Shown here in pieces: positions 34,317 through 43,626 of a stretch of 64,000 nucleotides of DNA (position 1 is the stretch's first letter; each line of letters opens with the position of its first letter). Origin of the DNA: an uncultured Prevotellaceae bacterium (GTDB taxonomy: Bacteria > Bacteroidota > Bacteroidia > Bacteroidales > Bacteroidaceae); NCBI GenBank assembly GCA_902801375.1, contig CADCIB010000003.1, positions 117,535 through 181,534 on the forward strand, given 5' to 3'. The notes beneath the pieces were generated by a model that saw nothing but the letters and a program-made list of their open reading frames with translations, did no database searches and had not been told where the DNA came from. Made by a program: the position numbers and the translations under genes.

Positions 34317-36101
34317 ATGAAAAGATTATTTGTATTGACAATGAGCATGGTAGTGGCCGCACAACTGATGGCCGCCGACGTGCTGCAGAATGTGTATGGC
34401 AGAGATGTGAAATCACTCAACGGCTGGTGGCAGATTGTGGTGGATCCCTACGATGTGGGCATGGGCTACGGCATCTATAAGAACGCGCAGCCCGCCTCGA
34501 AGAGCGACCATGCCGAGTTTGACTTCTCCAGCAAGGAATATATCGATGTGCCGGCCGACTGGAACACACAGCGCCAAGACCTCTTCTTTTACGAGGGAAC
34601 GGTGTGGTACAAACGCACGTTCGAATACAACCTGAAGCGCGACCGTCTGCTCTACCTCTACTTCGGAGGAGCCAATTACCAGACAGACGTGTGGGTGAAC
34701 GGACAGAAGGTGGGAACTCATGAAGGCGGCTTCACACCCTTCTTCTTCGACGTGACGAGCCTCGTGCACAAAGGCGAGAATTTCGTCGTGGTGCGTGTGA
34801 ACAACCGCCGCCGTCCCGATGCAGTGCCAGCAATGGAGACCGATTGGTGGAATTTTGGTGGCCTTACGCGCGACGTGATGCTCGTGGAAACACCGATGGC
34901 TCACATCGACGATTATGAAATCAAGCTCGAAGAGGGTTCGCTGACGAAAATCACGGGCAAAGTGAAACTCAACCTGCCTGTGGCCGACGTGAAGGTGGAG
35001 GTGAAGATCGGTGATCTGAAACTCAACCAGAAGCTCGTCACTGATGCGCGTGGCGAGGCATCGTTCACCTACGACAAGAAAGCCCCCATTCTCTGGACAC
35101 CAGAGATACCAAAACTGTATGACGTGGAACTGAAATGCAACGGTGAAAAGATAACCGACCAGATAGGTTTCCGCCATATTGATGTGCGTGGCAGCGAATT
35201 GCTGCTCAACGGCAAGCCCATCTTCCTGCGCGGCGTGTCCGTTCACGAAGAGGCCCCCTATCGCACAGGGCGCTGCATCTCTGAGAAAGACGACTCCACA
35301 CTCATCTCGTGGTCGAAGTTCCTGGGAGCCAATTTCCTGCGACTGGCCCACTACCCGCACAACGAGAAGATGGTGCGCATGGCGGAGCGCTTTGGCATCA
35401 TGCTGTGGAACGAGATTCCCGTCTACTGGAGCCTCGATTGGACCAACGAAAAGACCTATGCCTGTGCCTCGCAGCAGCTGCGCGAGGTGATGAACCGCGA
35501 CAAGAACCGCTGCGGCGTCATCATCTGGAGCATTGGCAACGAAACACCCAAGAGCGAGGCACGCGATGCCTTCCTGCAACGGCTGGCCCAGCAGGTGAAG
35601 GCCAACGACAAAGAGCGCCTGCTGAGCATGGCCATGACCATCGATGGTGCGGGCGAGAATGCCTCAACCATCAACGACAACCTGCTCCCAGTAGTCGACA
35701 TCATCGGTGTGAACGAGTATATTGGCTGGTATGGCGGCACAGCCGACGACTGCAACCGCCACCAATGGAACATCCCCACCAAGAAACCCATCATCGTTAC
35801 GGAGTTCGGAGCGGGTGCCGTGGCCGGACGCTTCGGCGACCGTACGGAGAAATGGACCGAGGAATATCAGGCGGAGGTGTTCCGCCGTCAGCTCGCCATG
35901 TGGAGCCGCCAGCCTGGCTTCGTGGGTGTGTCGCCATGGGTGCTAATGGATTTCCACAGCCCGCGCCGCATGAACCACGACACGCAGAACTACTTCAACC
36001 GCAAGGGCATCATCTCTGAGCGCGGACAAACGAAGCAGGCTTTCTACGTGCTCCAGGACTTCTTCAAACAGAAAGGCGCCTTCAAGCACCTGATGAAATA
36101 A
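34317..36101 (+). CDS. Glycoside hydrolase family 2 (beta-glucuronidase/beta-galactosidase-like)
   Basis: The product has 594 residues. The signal peptide (MKRLFVLTMSMVVAAQLMA) is followed by a sugar-binding jelly-roll (EGTVWYKRTFEYN, LYFGGANYQTDVWVNGQKVG), an immunoglobulin-like domain and a TIM barrel. The barrel carries acid/base Glu409 in IWSIGNETP and nucleophile Glu496 in IVTEFGAGAVAG. The compact length, with no C-terminal extra domain, fits the beta-glucuronidase-like branch better than large beta-galactosidases. The substrate cannot be fixed from motifs. It is transcribed alone from its own promoter and ends 3 bp from the convergent STAS gene. Confidence 0.92.
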   Translation: MKRLFVLTMSMVVAAQLMAADVLQNVYGRDVKSLNGWWQIVVDPYDVGMGYGIYKNAQPASKSDHAEFDFSSKEYIDVPADWNTQRQDLFFYEGTVWYKRTFEYNLKRDRLLYLYFGGANYQTDVWVNGQKVGTHEGGFTPFFFDVTSLVHKGENFVVVRVNNRRRPDAVPAMETDWWNFGGLTRDVMLVETPMAHIDDYEIKLEEGSLTKITGKVKLNLPVADVKVEVKIGDLKLNQKLVTDARGEASFTYDKKAPILWTPEIPKLYDVELKCNGEKITDQIGFRHIDVRGSELLLNGKPIFLRGVSVHEEAPYRTGRCISEKDDSTLISWSKFLGANFLRLAHYPHNEKMVRMAERFGIMLWNEIPVYWSLDWTNEKTYACASQQLREVMNRDKNRCGVIIWSIGNETPKSEARDAFLQRLAQQVKANDKERLLSMAMTIDGAGENASTINDNLLPVVDIIGVNEYIGWYGGTADDCNRHQWNIPTKKPIIVTEFGAGAVAGRFGDRTEKWTEEYQAEVFRRQLAMWSRQPGFVGVSPWVLMDFHSPRRMNHDTQNYFNRKGIISERGQTKQAFYVLQDFFKQKGAFKHLMK

Positions 36102-36104
36102 CCA

Positions 36105-36407
36105 TCAGCGGATATCAAATAGCTTGATAAAGCCTGTCATGGTGAGTATCTTCTGGATCTCACCTCCTACATGCCTCAATACCAAAGTGCCGCCCTTCGC
36201 GGCACTTTCCTTTTTCAAGGTGAGCAGACCGCGGAGGCCAAGACTGCAGATATACTCCAACTGCTCGCAGTCGAGTTCTATCTCGTGGTCGGCATGCGCC
36301 TTCAGCTGTTGCAAATCATCTAAAAACTGTGTGGCAGCCGCCGTGTCGAGCCATCCAGAGAGAATGCCTACATACTTGCCACCCTGCTCTTTAATTTCAA
36401 TATTCAT
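36105..36407 (-). CDS. STAS-domain anti-sigma-factor antagonist-like protein
   Basis: The product has 100 residues, a single STAS domain. The segment LDCEQLEYICSLGLRGLLTL holds Ser55 at the position phosphorylated in SpoIIAA/RsbV-type antagonists. Such proteins bind a kinase-type anti-sigma factor when unphosphorylated, and a SpoIIE-type phosphatase restores that state. A SpoIIE phosphatase fused to a HATPase domain is encoded at 38545-40212 in the same direction, with one transporter gene between. Partner switching between these proteins is therefore likely, but the final target is not visible here. Confidence 0.88.
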   Translation of the reverse strand: MNIEIKEQGGKYVGILSGWLDTAAATQFLDDLQQLKAHADHEIELDCEQLEYICSLGLRGLLTLKKESAAKGGTLVLRHVGGEIQKILTMTGFIKLFDIR

Positions 36408-36466
36408 AGCTTCTTTCGTTTTTTTATTCCTTTATTTCAATAGGGGCACATCACGCTTTGTCATCA

Positions 36467-38272
36467 TCATCCACCAGCAAGCGGAGTCAATGGATAGATG
36501 ATGTTGACTATGAAGATGTTGGCCGCAAGGATGATGAGGTTCATCAGCAGGCCGATGCGCATGAAGTCGCTGAAGCGATAGCCGCCCGGACCATACACTA
36601 GCATGTGGGTGGGCGAGCCGATGGGTGTGGCGAAGCTGGAACTGACGCTCACCATCAACGCGATGAGGAAGGGGTAAGGCTCATAGCCCAGTTTCTCGGC
36701 AGCCTCATACATGATGGGGAAGAACATGGCTCCTGCCGCCGTGTTGGAGATAAACTCTGTGAGGAATGTTCCCACGAAGCAGATGGAGGCCATCACCACA
36801 ATGGGATTCGTGCCGCAGACATCAAGGATGCCAAAGGCCATCCGCTCGGCGATGCCTGTCTTCTGAATGGCCAATCCCAGCACCACCGATCCGGCAAACA
36901 CCATGAGGATGTCCCAATTGATGGACTTCATGGCTTGGTCTACATTGCAACAGCGTGTCAGGAGCATGGCGATGGCTGCCAAGAAAGCACACTGCAGCAG
37001 CGGGATGATGTTGAGGGCAGAGAGCACCACCATCAGAATCATGATGGTAGTAGACACCAGCGTCTTCTTGCCAATGTTAGGCACCTGCGCAGAGTCGAAG
37101 AACTGCAGTTGTGAGGCGAGACGCTCCGTGTGGATATTGACTTTAGGCGGACACTCAAAGAGCAGGGTGTCGCCAGCCTGCAGCATCACATTGCGTGGCG
37201 ACTCGTTGATGCGCTTGCCACGGCGGGCCACAGCCACAAGTGTCATGTTGTTGTCGCGCTCGAAGGTCGTTCCACCGATGGTGGTGTTAATCAGGCTACT
37301 GCCGAAAACGACGTATGCCGTGCGCAATTGGCGGTTTTTATCCACCTCGCTCATCGTAAATATGTGGTGGTCGGCGTTCACCAATCCGTGGCTCTTTTTC
37401 AGATTCAGCATCTCGTCTATCTGCCCGGCAAAGACCAATCGGTCGCCGCCCATGATAAGTTCATCGTCGGGAACGGGCGAAGTGACATCGTCGTAATGCA
37501 CAATTTCTATCAGACTGCCGCCCCGCACTTCGTTAAGCCCCGCCTCGGCAATGGTCTCACCGATATGGGGATTGTCGGAGGGAACAAGCAGTTCGATGGT
37601 ATAGTCGCCAGTCGACTCGAAGGCTGATTCCGGAGCCTTGCGGTCGGGCAACAGCTTGCGCATGGCGATGACTGACAGCACCCCGACGAACAGGCAGAAT
37701 AGGCCGGGCAAAGTCGTTGCCAGCACATTCATGGCATTACCCGTGTTGTCGGCATAAAGACCAGAGATTATCAGGTTTGGCGGCGTGCCGATGAGCGTAC
37801 ACACCCCGCCCATGCCCGATGCGTAACTCAGCGGGATGAGTAGTTTGGAAGGCGAGATGTTCAGCTTTTTCGACCACATCTTCACGATACCGACGAAGAG
37901 GGCCACAACGGTGGTATTGCTGAGGAACGAGCTAAGCGCAGCCACGGGCAACATCAGGCGCAGCACCGCCTTGGAATAGCTCTTGGGCTGCCCCAGCAGG
38001 TGTTTCACTATCCATTGCAGCACGCCCGTGTGCGTCAGACCCGCCACGACGACAAACAGCACACCGATGATGACTACCGACGTGGAACTGAAGCCCGTGA
38101 AGGCTTCCTTCGCATCGAGCACCCCTGTGACAAACAGCACGGCAATGGCTCCAAGAAACACCAAGTCGGCACGCAATTTCGTGAATAACAGGACGGAAAA
38201 CATGCTCAGCACCGTCACAATGGTTATCCAGGCATAGAGGTTGAACCCCAGAAAAACGATTGATTCCATCAT
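36467..38272 (-). CDS. SLC13/DASS-type permease with two RCK_C (TrkA-C) domains
   Basis: The product has 601 residues from the ATG at 38272; a longer frame to 38416 would run through the promoter at 38295-38325. It is a multi-spanning protein with a repeated inverted topology and the family motifs LSNTTVVALFVGIV and GGVCTLIGTPPNLIISGLYA in the first half and FLTEFISNTAAGAMFFPIMY plus FATPIGSPTHMLVYGPGGY in the second. Two cytosolic RCK_C domains sit between the halves (GDRLVFAGQIDEMLNL and GDTLLFECPP). This layout is that of putative sodium-coupled anion transporters, for which the substrate (sulfate, dicarboxylate or other) is uncertain. It lies between the STAS and SpoIIE genes. Confidence 0.88.
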   Translation of the reverse strand: MMESIVFLGFNLYAWITIVTVLSMFSVLLFTKLRADLVFLGAIAVLFVTGVLDAKEAFTGFSSTSVVIIGVLFVVVAGLTHTGVLQWIVKHLLGQPKSYSKAVLRLMLPVAALSSFLSNTTVVALFVGIVKMWSKKLNISPSKLLIPLSYASGMGGVCTLIGTPPNLIISGLYADNTGNAMNVLATTLPGLFCLFVGVLSVIAMRKLLPDRKAPESAFESTGDYTIELLVPSDNPHIGETIAEAGLNEVRGGSLIEIVHYDDVTSPVPDDELIMGGDRLVFAGQIDEMLNLKKSHGLVNADHHIFTMSEVDKNRQLRTAYVVFGSSLINTTIGGTTFERDNNMTLVAVARRGKRINESPRNVMLQAGDTLLFECPPKVNIHTERLASQLQFFDSAQVPNIGKKTLVSTTIMILMVVLSALNIIPLLQCAFLAAIAMLLTRCCNVDQAMKSINWDILMVFAGSVVLGLAIQKTGIAERMAFGILDVCGTNPIVVMASICFVGTFLTEFISNTAAGAMFFPIMYEAAEKLGYEPYPFLIALMVSVSSSFATPIGSPTHMLVYGPGGYRFSDFMRIGLLMNLIILAANIFIVNIIYPLTPLAGG

Positions 38273-38294
38273 GTCAAAAGGTGTATTAATGTTG

Positions 38295-38325
38295 CAAAGA
38301 TAATCATTATTCTTCATCCAGCAAA
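38295..38325 (-). promoter_or_regulatory. Promoter for the SLC13 transporter-STAS pair
   Basis: Minus strand: TATCTTTG at 38302-38295 with TTTTG ending at 38322, 19 bp upstream. Confidence 0.75.
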
Positions 38326-38448
38326 AGAAATTAAGGAATAATGTACAAAAAATAAGGTAAACTGCTACTTGCACCAGAAAGCAAAAAGACACTATTGGCG
38401 ATGCCGGTAATGCCAAACGGCGTTCTCATTTGACGCAAACTCCAACCG

Positions 38449-38535
38449 TACATTATTAACCTACGCAGCCTACATTAATAACCTACGCAGCCTACATTAA
38501 TAACCTACGCTGCGTAGGTTAATAACGTACGGTCG
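38449..38535. repeat. 22-bp tandem repeat array with palindromic cores, copy B
   Basis: Three full units (38449-38470, 38471-38492, 38493-38514) and a partial fourth follow one another. They are reverse complements of the units at 15180. The core CCTACGCTGCGTAGG in unit 3 is a perfect odd palindrome. The flank TTTGACGCAAAC-N2-CAACCGTA (38430-38450) also occurs at copy A in mirrored order. The array lies between the SpoIIE gene end and the transporter promoter. Confidence 0.85.
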
Positions 38536-38544
38536 GCATCTGTA

Positions 38545-40212
38545 TCAAACGGCATCGGGAATCGCCTTCGTCAGCGTCAAGACATTGTAGCCGTCGGCGG
38601 TGCGCTCGTAATGCATCGTGTCCATGATGTTGCGTACCAGATGGATGCCCAGACCGCCGATGGGACGGTCGTCGAGTTCTGCCTCCACGTCGGCTTCTGA
38701 ATACTGCGTGGGGTCGAAGGGCGTGCCGTGGTCCTTGATGATGATGGAAAGGTAACGGGTGAGAGTTGAGGGATGAGAGGTTTCGCTTTCCTGAGTGGAC
38801 GGAAGGGGTGCTTCCACCCTTGCCGTCAGTTCCACATGGCCGCGCGTTCCTTTCGGATAGGCATAGTTGACGACATTGGCCACCCATTCCTCGATGGCCA
38901 GATTCAAGGTCTTGGCCATGTCGTCGCCGATGCCGTGCTCACGACAAACAGAGAAGAAGAAGCCGCGCATACGGCTGACCTCCGTCATCTCGTTCTTCAT
39001 AATGATACGGCGCGGTGCCGAAGAGCTTTCCCGGCAGGTGGCTCCATGGCGGATGAACAACATCGTCAGGTCGTCGCCCTGTACGGTGCCATCGGCAAAG
39101 ACGGTGACGTGTTGTTTCAGGAAATCGATAACTTCGATAGCCGAAGCTGTCCGATTCTTCTTCAAGTCGTGCAGCACGCGTTCCTCGCCGAAGAGTCGGC
39201 GCTTGCCATCCGCGCCCAGATACATGGCCTCTGTCAGTCCGTCGGTATAGAGCAGCAAGGCTGTTCCTTCCGGAAAGTCCATCTGCTGCTCTTCGTACTG
39301 ATAATGATCCTCAATGCCGATGGGCAGATTCCTGTCCACCTCAAGCAGGCTCACTTCGCCACTGTTCGTCAGCAGCGCAGGCGCATTATGAGCCGCATTA
39401 CAATAAGTAAGGTGATGGGTGCGCAGGTCGAGCACGCCTACAAAGGCGGTGACAAAAATCATCGAGTCATTGGTAGAAGCAATGGCATGATTCATTTCTC
39501 GCATGATATTGGCAGCGCTCTGGTAATTGCCCGCCAAATTGCGGAACAGGGTGCGGGTGACGGCCATATAGAGCGATGCCGGCACACCCTTGCCCGCCAC
39601 ATCGCCGATGATAAAGAAGAGCTCGTCGCCCTCGATGATGAAGTCGTAAAGATCACCCCCCACCTCTTTGGCGGGTGTCATGGAGGCGAAGAGTTCCAGG
39701 TCGTCACGTTCGGGGAAGACAGTGGGAATCATGCCCATTTGAATGTCGCGGGCGATGACAAGCTCACTCTGCATACGCTCCTTGCCCGCTGTCGTCACCT
39801 GCAGGTCCTCGATATGCTGCTTCAGTGATGTCTGCATATACTCGAACGAATTGCGCAACTGCAGCAGTTCATCGTTGGAATCAATCTTCGGCAGAGGTGT
39901 GTCGAGGTTTCCTTCGGCTATGCTCACAGCAGCATCGGCAAACTGCCGCAAGGGGCGCACTAAGTGGAATATGGCAATGGTGCAGCCTGTGAACAGTGCC
40001 AGCAAACCCACGATAAAGATGCCCGCACCATATTTCAAAAGTTTACCACTCAAGGGAATGGTCAGGCTCTCCTCGGTGAAATGGAAGAACACCAGAACGG
40101 CCAACAGAAAGACGCAGGCCGCTATCATCAGAATAGCGAAACTGAGCCTGACAGCAAACGACTTCGTGTAGACCAAGTCGTACTTGTATTCAAAGTTCGG
40201 TTCCTCTACCAT
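38545..40212 (-). CDS. SpoIIE-type phosphatase with HAMP domain, fused to an anti-sigma-type HATPase domain
   Basis: The product has 555 residues. Two membrane helices (LSFAILMIAACVFLLAVLVF; YGAGIFIVGLLALFTGCTIA) flank a short periplasmic loop. A HAMP domain follows (RPLRQFADAAVSIAEGNLDT), then a PP2C-like SpoIIE domain with metal ligands in GGDLYDF, FIIGDVAGKGVPASLYMA and YTDGLTEA, and GDDLTMLFIRH. The C-terminus is a GHKL ATPase with N-box EEWVANVVNYAY, G1 KDHGTPFDP and G2 GGLGIHLV. The same chain thus holds the phosphatase and kinase-like domains of a partner switch that would act on the STAS protein at 36105. It is the last gene of the coaD-tcdA run, 13 bp after tcdA. Confidence 0.93.
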   Translation of the reverse strand: MVEEPNFEYKYDLVYTKSFAVRLSFAILMIAACVFLLAVLVFFHFTEESLTIPLSGKLLKYGAGIFIVGLLALFTGCTIAIFHLVRPLRQFADAAVSIAEGNLDTPLPKIDSNDELLQLRNSFEYMQTSLKQHIEDLQVTTAGKERMQSELVIARDIQMGMIPTVFPERDDLELFASMTPAKEVGGDLYDFIIEGDELFFIIGDVAGKGVPASLYMAVTRTLFRNLAGNYQSAANIMREMNHAIASTNDSMIFVTAFVGVLDLRTHHLTYCNAAHNAPALLTNSGEVSLLEVDRNLPIGIEDHYQYEEQQMDFPEGTALLLYTDGLTEAMYLGADGKRRLFGEERVLHDLKKNRTASAIEVIDFLKQHVTVFADGTVQGDDLTMLFIRHGATCRESSSAPRRIIMKNEMTEVSRMRGFFFSVCREHGIGDDMAKTLNLAIEEWVANVVNYAYPKGTRGHVELTARVEAPLPSTQESETSHPSTLTRYLSIIIKDHGTPFDPTQYSEADVEAELDDRPIGGLGIHLVRNIMDTMHYERTADGYNVLTLTKAIPDAV

Positions 40213-40225
40213 CTTTTATATAATG

Positions 40226-40945
40226 TCAAGGTGAAACATGATGTACATCTTGAATGACCAAACCAGCAAGGGTAAGTCCAAAGATCGCGGTTATATGCAC
40301 CAATGAACCGTTGACCCTCTTTTCGGCATCAGCAGGTTGCGAGCCGCAGTTTTCTTGATGCTCATCGCTATAGACACACAAGAACTTCCGGGCAGGTCGC
40401 TCTTTGAGATGTTTGAAGCGCATGCGGAGGGCTTTGGCCAACGGGCAACCCTCTACCTTCCAGAACTCGGCCACACGGACACGTGTGGGGTCGATCTTCA
40501 GGGCAGCCCCCATCGACGAAAAGAAAATGGCGGTCGACTCAGTGGCACGGCGGATAAGCAACAGTTTATCCTTCAGTGAGTCGATGGCATCAATCACGTA
40601 GTCGTAATCATCGAACGGGAAGTCGTCGGCACTTTCATCATTGTAAACCCGCTGGATGGCGGTAATGTCGGCTTCAGGATTGATCTCCAGCAGTCGTTCG
40701 CGGAGTACAGTCACCTTAGGCCTGCCGATGGTTCGCGTGGTGGCCATCAACTGGCGGTTGACGTTGCTGGCGCAAACCACATCGGAATCGACAATGGTCA
40801 GATGGCCTACACCCGTGCGGATAAGTGCCTCAGCACACCATGAGCCGACACCGCCCACACCAAACACAATGACGCGCAATCGCGATAAAACCGCCATTTC
40901 ATCGGTCCCTAAGAGGAGTTCTGCCCTTTGAAAAATATTTTCCAT
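40226..40945 (-). CDS. tcdA: tRNA threonylcarbamoyladenosine dehydratase
   Basis: The product has 239 residues, ThiF/E1 family. It cyclises t6A37 of ANN-decoding tRNAs to ct6A using ATP. The nucleotide-binding motif VFGVGGVGSWCAEALIRTGV is near residue 28, DSDVVCASNVNRQLMATTRT follows, and the catalytic-type region DAIDSLKDKLLLIRRA is intact. Family members are named TcdA/CsdL/YgdL. It lies between dusB, another tRNA-modifying enzyme (42 bp upstream), and the SpoIIE gene. Confidence 0.9.
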   Translation of the reverse strand: MENIFQRAELLLGTDEMAVLSRLRVIVFGVGGVGSWCAEALIRTGVGHLTIVDSDVVCASNVNRQLMATTRTIGRPKVTVLRERLLEINPEADITAIQRVYNDESADDFPFDDYDYVIDAIDSLKDKLLLIRRATESTAIFFSSMGAALKIDPTRVRVAEFWKVEGCPLAKALRMRFKHLKERPARKFLCVYSDEHQENCGSQPADAEKRVNGSLVHITAIFGLTLAGLVIQDVHHVSP

Positions 40946-40987
40946 TTATTTTCCCTTTTATGGTTTTATGTTCGATGAAATCGGCAA

Positions 40988-42028
40988 TTATTGCTGACTG
41001 CCCACTAACAGTTGCCTGACCTCTTCCAATATCTGAAGCAACTCCTCCACCCGCTCTGCCCGCAACATGGCGATGCGTGTCTGTCGGAAATTCGGAATGC
41101 CTTTGAACAAGGGAGTGGCTGCCAAATGGCGACGTGTATGCAGGATGCCACGATACTCACATTCGCGTGGGTCACCGCCCCGCGTGCGCTGGATGTGTTC
41201 AATGTTGATGCGCAATTGCTCTATCAGGATATCGAGTTTATCGGATACAGTCAAACCTTCAGAGTGGCACGAAGGCGAATCCTCCGCAGACTGCAGATAG
41301 TCGTTCACCTCCTTGAATATCCATGGTCGCCCAAAGGTGGCGCGCCCTATCATGATGGCATCCACCCCGTATCGTTCAAAAGCCGAACGCGCTTGTTCGG
41401 GTGTGGTGATGTCACCATTGCCGATGATGGGTATATGGATACGCGGATTGCGCTTCACCTCACCGATGAGTGTCCAGTCGGCTTCGCCCGTGTACATCTG
41501 CGAACGGGTGCGCCCGTGTATGGTCAGTGCCTGTATGCCGCAATCCTGGAGTTGTTCGGCCAGGGTAGGAATGATGAGTTGTTCACTGTTCCACCCCAAG
41601 CGTGTCTTCACCGTAACGGGTGTCTTGACAGCTTTCACCACCTCACGGGTGATGTCGAGCAGCAGCGGAATGTTCTGCAACATACCAGCACCTGCGCCCT
41701 TCCCCGCCACCTTCTTCACGGGACAACCGAAGTTCAGGTCGATGACATCGGGATGCGCCTCAGCCTCCACGATTTGTGCGGCCTCCACCATCTGCGGCAC
41801 GTCGCGCCCGTAGATTTGAATGCCCACAGGGCGCTCCTCGTCGGCCACAGTCAGTTTATTGACCGTCGTCTTCACAGAGCGCACCAAGGCTTCGGCAGAG
41901 ACAAACTCCGTATAGACCATCGCAGCGCCGAAGCGTTTGCACAACATGCGGAAACCGATGTCGGTCACGTCCTCCATCGGTGCCAGAAATACGGGATACT
42001 GCCCAAACGCTATACTACCTATATTCAT
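40988..42028 (-). CDS. dusB: tRNA-dihydrouridine synthase B
   Basis: The product has 346 residues. This FMN-dependent enzyme reduces uridines in the tRNA D-loop or nearby. Recognisable segments are LAPMEDVTDIGFRMLCKRFG, the catalytic Cys in DLNFGCPVKKVAGKGAGAGM, and ALTIHGRTRSQMYTGEADW and IPIIGNGDITTPEQA for FMN binding. Length and layout fit DusB. It starts 3 bp from the stop of dprA, so the genes are almost certainly cotranscribed. Confidence 0.93.
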   Translation of the reverse strand: MNIGSIAFGQYPVFLAPMEDVTDIGFRMLCKRFGAAMVYTEFVSAEALVRSVKTTVNKLTVADEERPVGIQIYGRDVPQMVEAAQIVEAEAHPDVIDLNFGCPVKKVAGKGAGAGMLQNIPLLLDITREVVKAVKTPVTVKTRLGWNSEQLIIPTLAEQLQDCGIQALTIHGRTRSQMYTGEADWTLIGEVKRNPRIHIPIIGNGDITTPEQARSAFERYGVDAIMIGRATFGRPWIFKEVNDYLQSAEDSPSCHSEGLTVSDKLDILIEQLRINIEHIQRTRGGDPRECEYRGILHTRRHLAATPLFKGIPNFRQTRIAMLRAERVEELLQILEEVRQLLVGSQQ

Positions 42029-42031
42029 ACG

Positions 42032-43174
42032 CTACATCATCAAATGATAAGTTCCACCAGCCATATTGCGTACCACTCCCTTCATCTCCAGTTCGAAAAG
42101 CATCGACGACAACCGGGCTATGGGCAAATTGGTCTTCACGGTGAGCATATTTATCTGCTGGTCGTTTTGTTCACGTAAGCAGTTCACCACCATCTGCTCT
42201 TCAGCAGACAGCTGGGGGAATATCTGGCGCTCTATGCCTTGCTTCTTTGCCTGCATCAGCGTGGCATCGTCATTCCACCCCATGGCATCGACAAAATCCT
42301 GTGCCGAAGTGATAAGTTGCGCACCGTTGTCGCGAATCAGGCTATTGCACCCTTCCGAGTAGGGCGCGCCCACGGCACCTGGGAAGGCAAACGTGTCGCG
42401 GTTGTATTCGCGGGCAATACGCATCGTGATCAGTCCTCCTCCTTTGGCGGCCGACTCCACAAGAATACTGGCATCGCACATGCCGGCAACGATGCGATTT
42501 CGCCGTACGAAGTTCACCTTGTCGGGTTGTGTCATCGTAAAATATTCTGTCAGCAAACCGCCATTTTCTACCATTTCATCGGCCGTTTGCCGATGGCGGG
42601 GCGGATAGAGATCGTCCAGTCCGTGAGCCAGCACACCCACCGTCTCATAGCCCTGCGCCAAAGCCTGACGATGGGCATTGATGTCAACGCCATAGGCCAG
42701 TCCGCTGACCACGAGCACACGCGGACACAGTTGATGCAGACCCGTGATGAAGCGTCTGACCAAATCCTGTCCGTAGGACGTACAGTGGCGTGTGCCCACA
42801 ATACTGATCGTACGCTGCTGGTTCAAGTCGCCATTGCCTTTGTAAAAAAGCACCAATGGCGCATCGTCGCATTCGCGCAGCCGTTGTGGATAACGATTAT
42901 CGCTAATGGTGAGCGGCGTGATGCCATGCGCAGCGTCGTATTCCATTTCTGCTTCCGCCCTTCGCAACGGCTCATCCATCCTCAAAAGCTGCTCCACAAG
43001 CCGCGGCGAGGCATCAGGCAGGATGTCGCGGATGTTCCGGCGGTTCTCCATGATAGCGGTGGCGTTGCCTGCCGCCTCGTACAATCCGCGAAGGGCCGTC
43101 AGATTGAAGTAGTTCATGCGAGTGAGCGCCATTGCATAGAGCGTCTCTTTCGATGAAATCGGTGAATATTGCAT
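42032..43174 (-). CDS. dprA: DNA-processing protein A
   Basis: The product has 380 residues. DprA loads RecA on incoming single-stranded DNA in natural transformation, and the gene is also kept in species not known to be competent. The Rossmann-like core is shown by ISIVGTRHCTSYGQDLVRRF, VSGLAYGVDINAHRQAL and ILVESAAKGGGLITMRIARE, with FAFPGAVGAPYSEGCNSLI nearby. An N-terminal HhH/SAM-like region and a C-terminal winged helix (QQINMLTVKTNLPIARLSSM) complete the usual layout. It lies 47 bp after the thioesterase gene in the operon. Confidence 0.94.
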   Translation of the reverse strand: MQYSPISSKETLYAMALTRMNYFNLTALRGLYEAAGNATAIMENRRNIRDILPDASPRLVEQLLRMDEPLRRAEAEMEYDAAHGITPLTISDNRYPQRLRECDDAPLVLFYKGNGDLNQQRTISIVGTRHCTSYGQDLVRRFITGLHQLCPRVLVVSGLAYGVDINAHRQALAQGYETVGVLAHGLDDLYPPRHRQTADEMVENGGLLTEYFTMTQPDKVNFVRRNRIVAGMCDASILVESAAKGGGLITMRIAREYNRDTFAFPGAVGAPYSEGCNSLIRDNGAQLITSAQDFVDAMGWNDDATLMQAKKQGIERQIFPQLSAEEQMVVNCLREQNDQQINMLTVKTNLPIARLSSMLFELEMKGVVRNMAGGTYHLMM

Positions 43175-43221
43175 TTTTACTATACTTTACTTAACCAGAC
43201 AGGAAGGGTCGCTTAACTTTG

Positions 43222-43623
43222 CTAAACACCAAGGATGGCATGTTCGTACTCCTCGCTCACGCCAAGTTTCCCATTGATGAGGCACACCAGTTCGATGCGC
43301 CCCCTGAAACAAAGTGCATTGTCAGAGACCCGGTAGAAATACTGGTGGAAGACGATTTTGATGCCCTCCTTCTCAACGGCTATCTTGGAAATGAACTCAT
43401 CGTCGCACTGCAAGGGCGTCTTGAACTGCAAGTTCATCCTCGCCACCACGGCATCCACGCCTTTTCGGTGCATCTCGGCAAAGCTCAATCCGCGCTCCTT
43501 CAGAAACAGATGGCGCGTATGTTCAGCATAGTGCAGGTAGTTGGCATTGTTCACAATGCCTTCAATGTCGCACTCATAGTCGCGCACCTGCATTCGGGTT
43601 TCATATACAAATTCTGGACTCAT
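43222..43623 (-). CDS. Acyl-CoA thioesterase, hotdog fold (4HBT/YbgC type)
   Basis: The product has 133 residues. The active-site motif YECDIEGIVNNANYLHYAEH near residue 16 matches the 4HBT/YbgC pattern (the usual D of YxxxDxxGhV is Asp in ECDIEG), followed by FAEMHRKGVDAVVARMNLQF and a final beta strand. These enzymes hydrolyse short or aromatic acyl-CoA thioesters; the substrate here is unknown. It lies 3 bp from the DUF2851 gene. Confidence 0.9.
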   Translation of the reverse strand: MSPEFVYETRMQVRDYECDIEGIVNNANYLHYAEHTRHLFLKERGLSFAEMHRKGVDAVVARMNLQFKTPLQCDDEFISKIAVEKEGIKIVFHQYFYRVSDNALCFRGRIELVCLINGKLGVSEEYEHAILGV

Positions 43624-43626
43624 TAT

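Noticed and set aside
34413-35579. 388-residue minus-strand ORF
   Set aside because: Antisense shadow of the GH2 gene; His/Val-rich with no recognisable start or domain.
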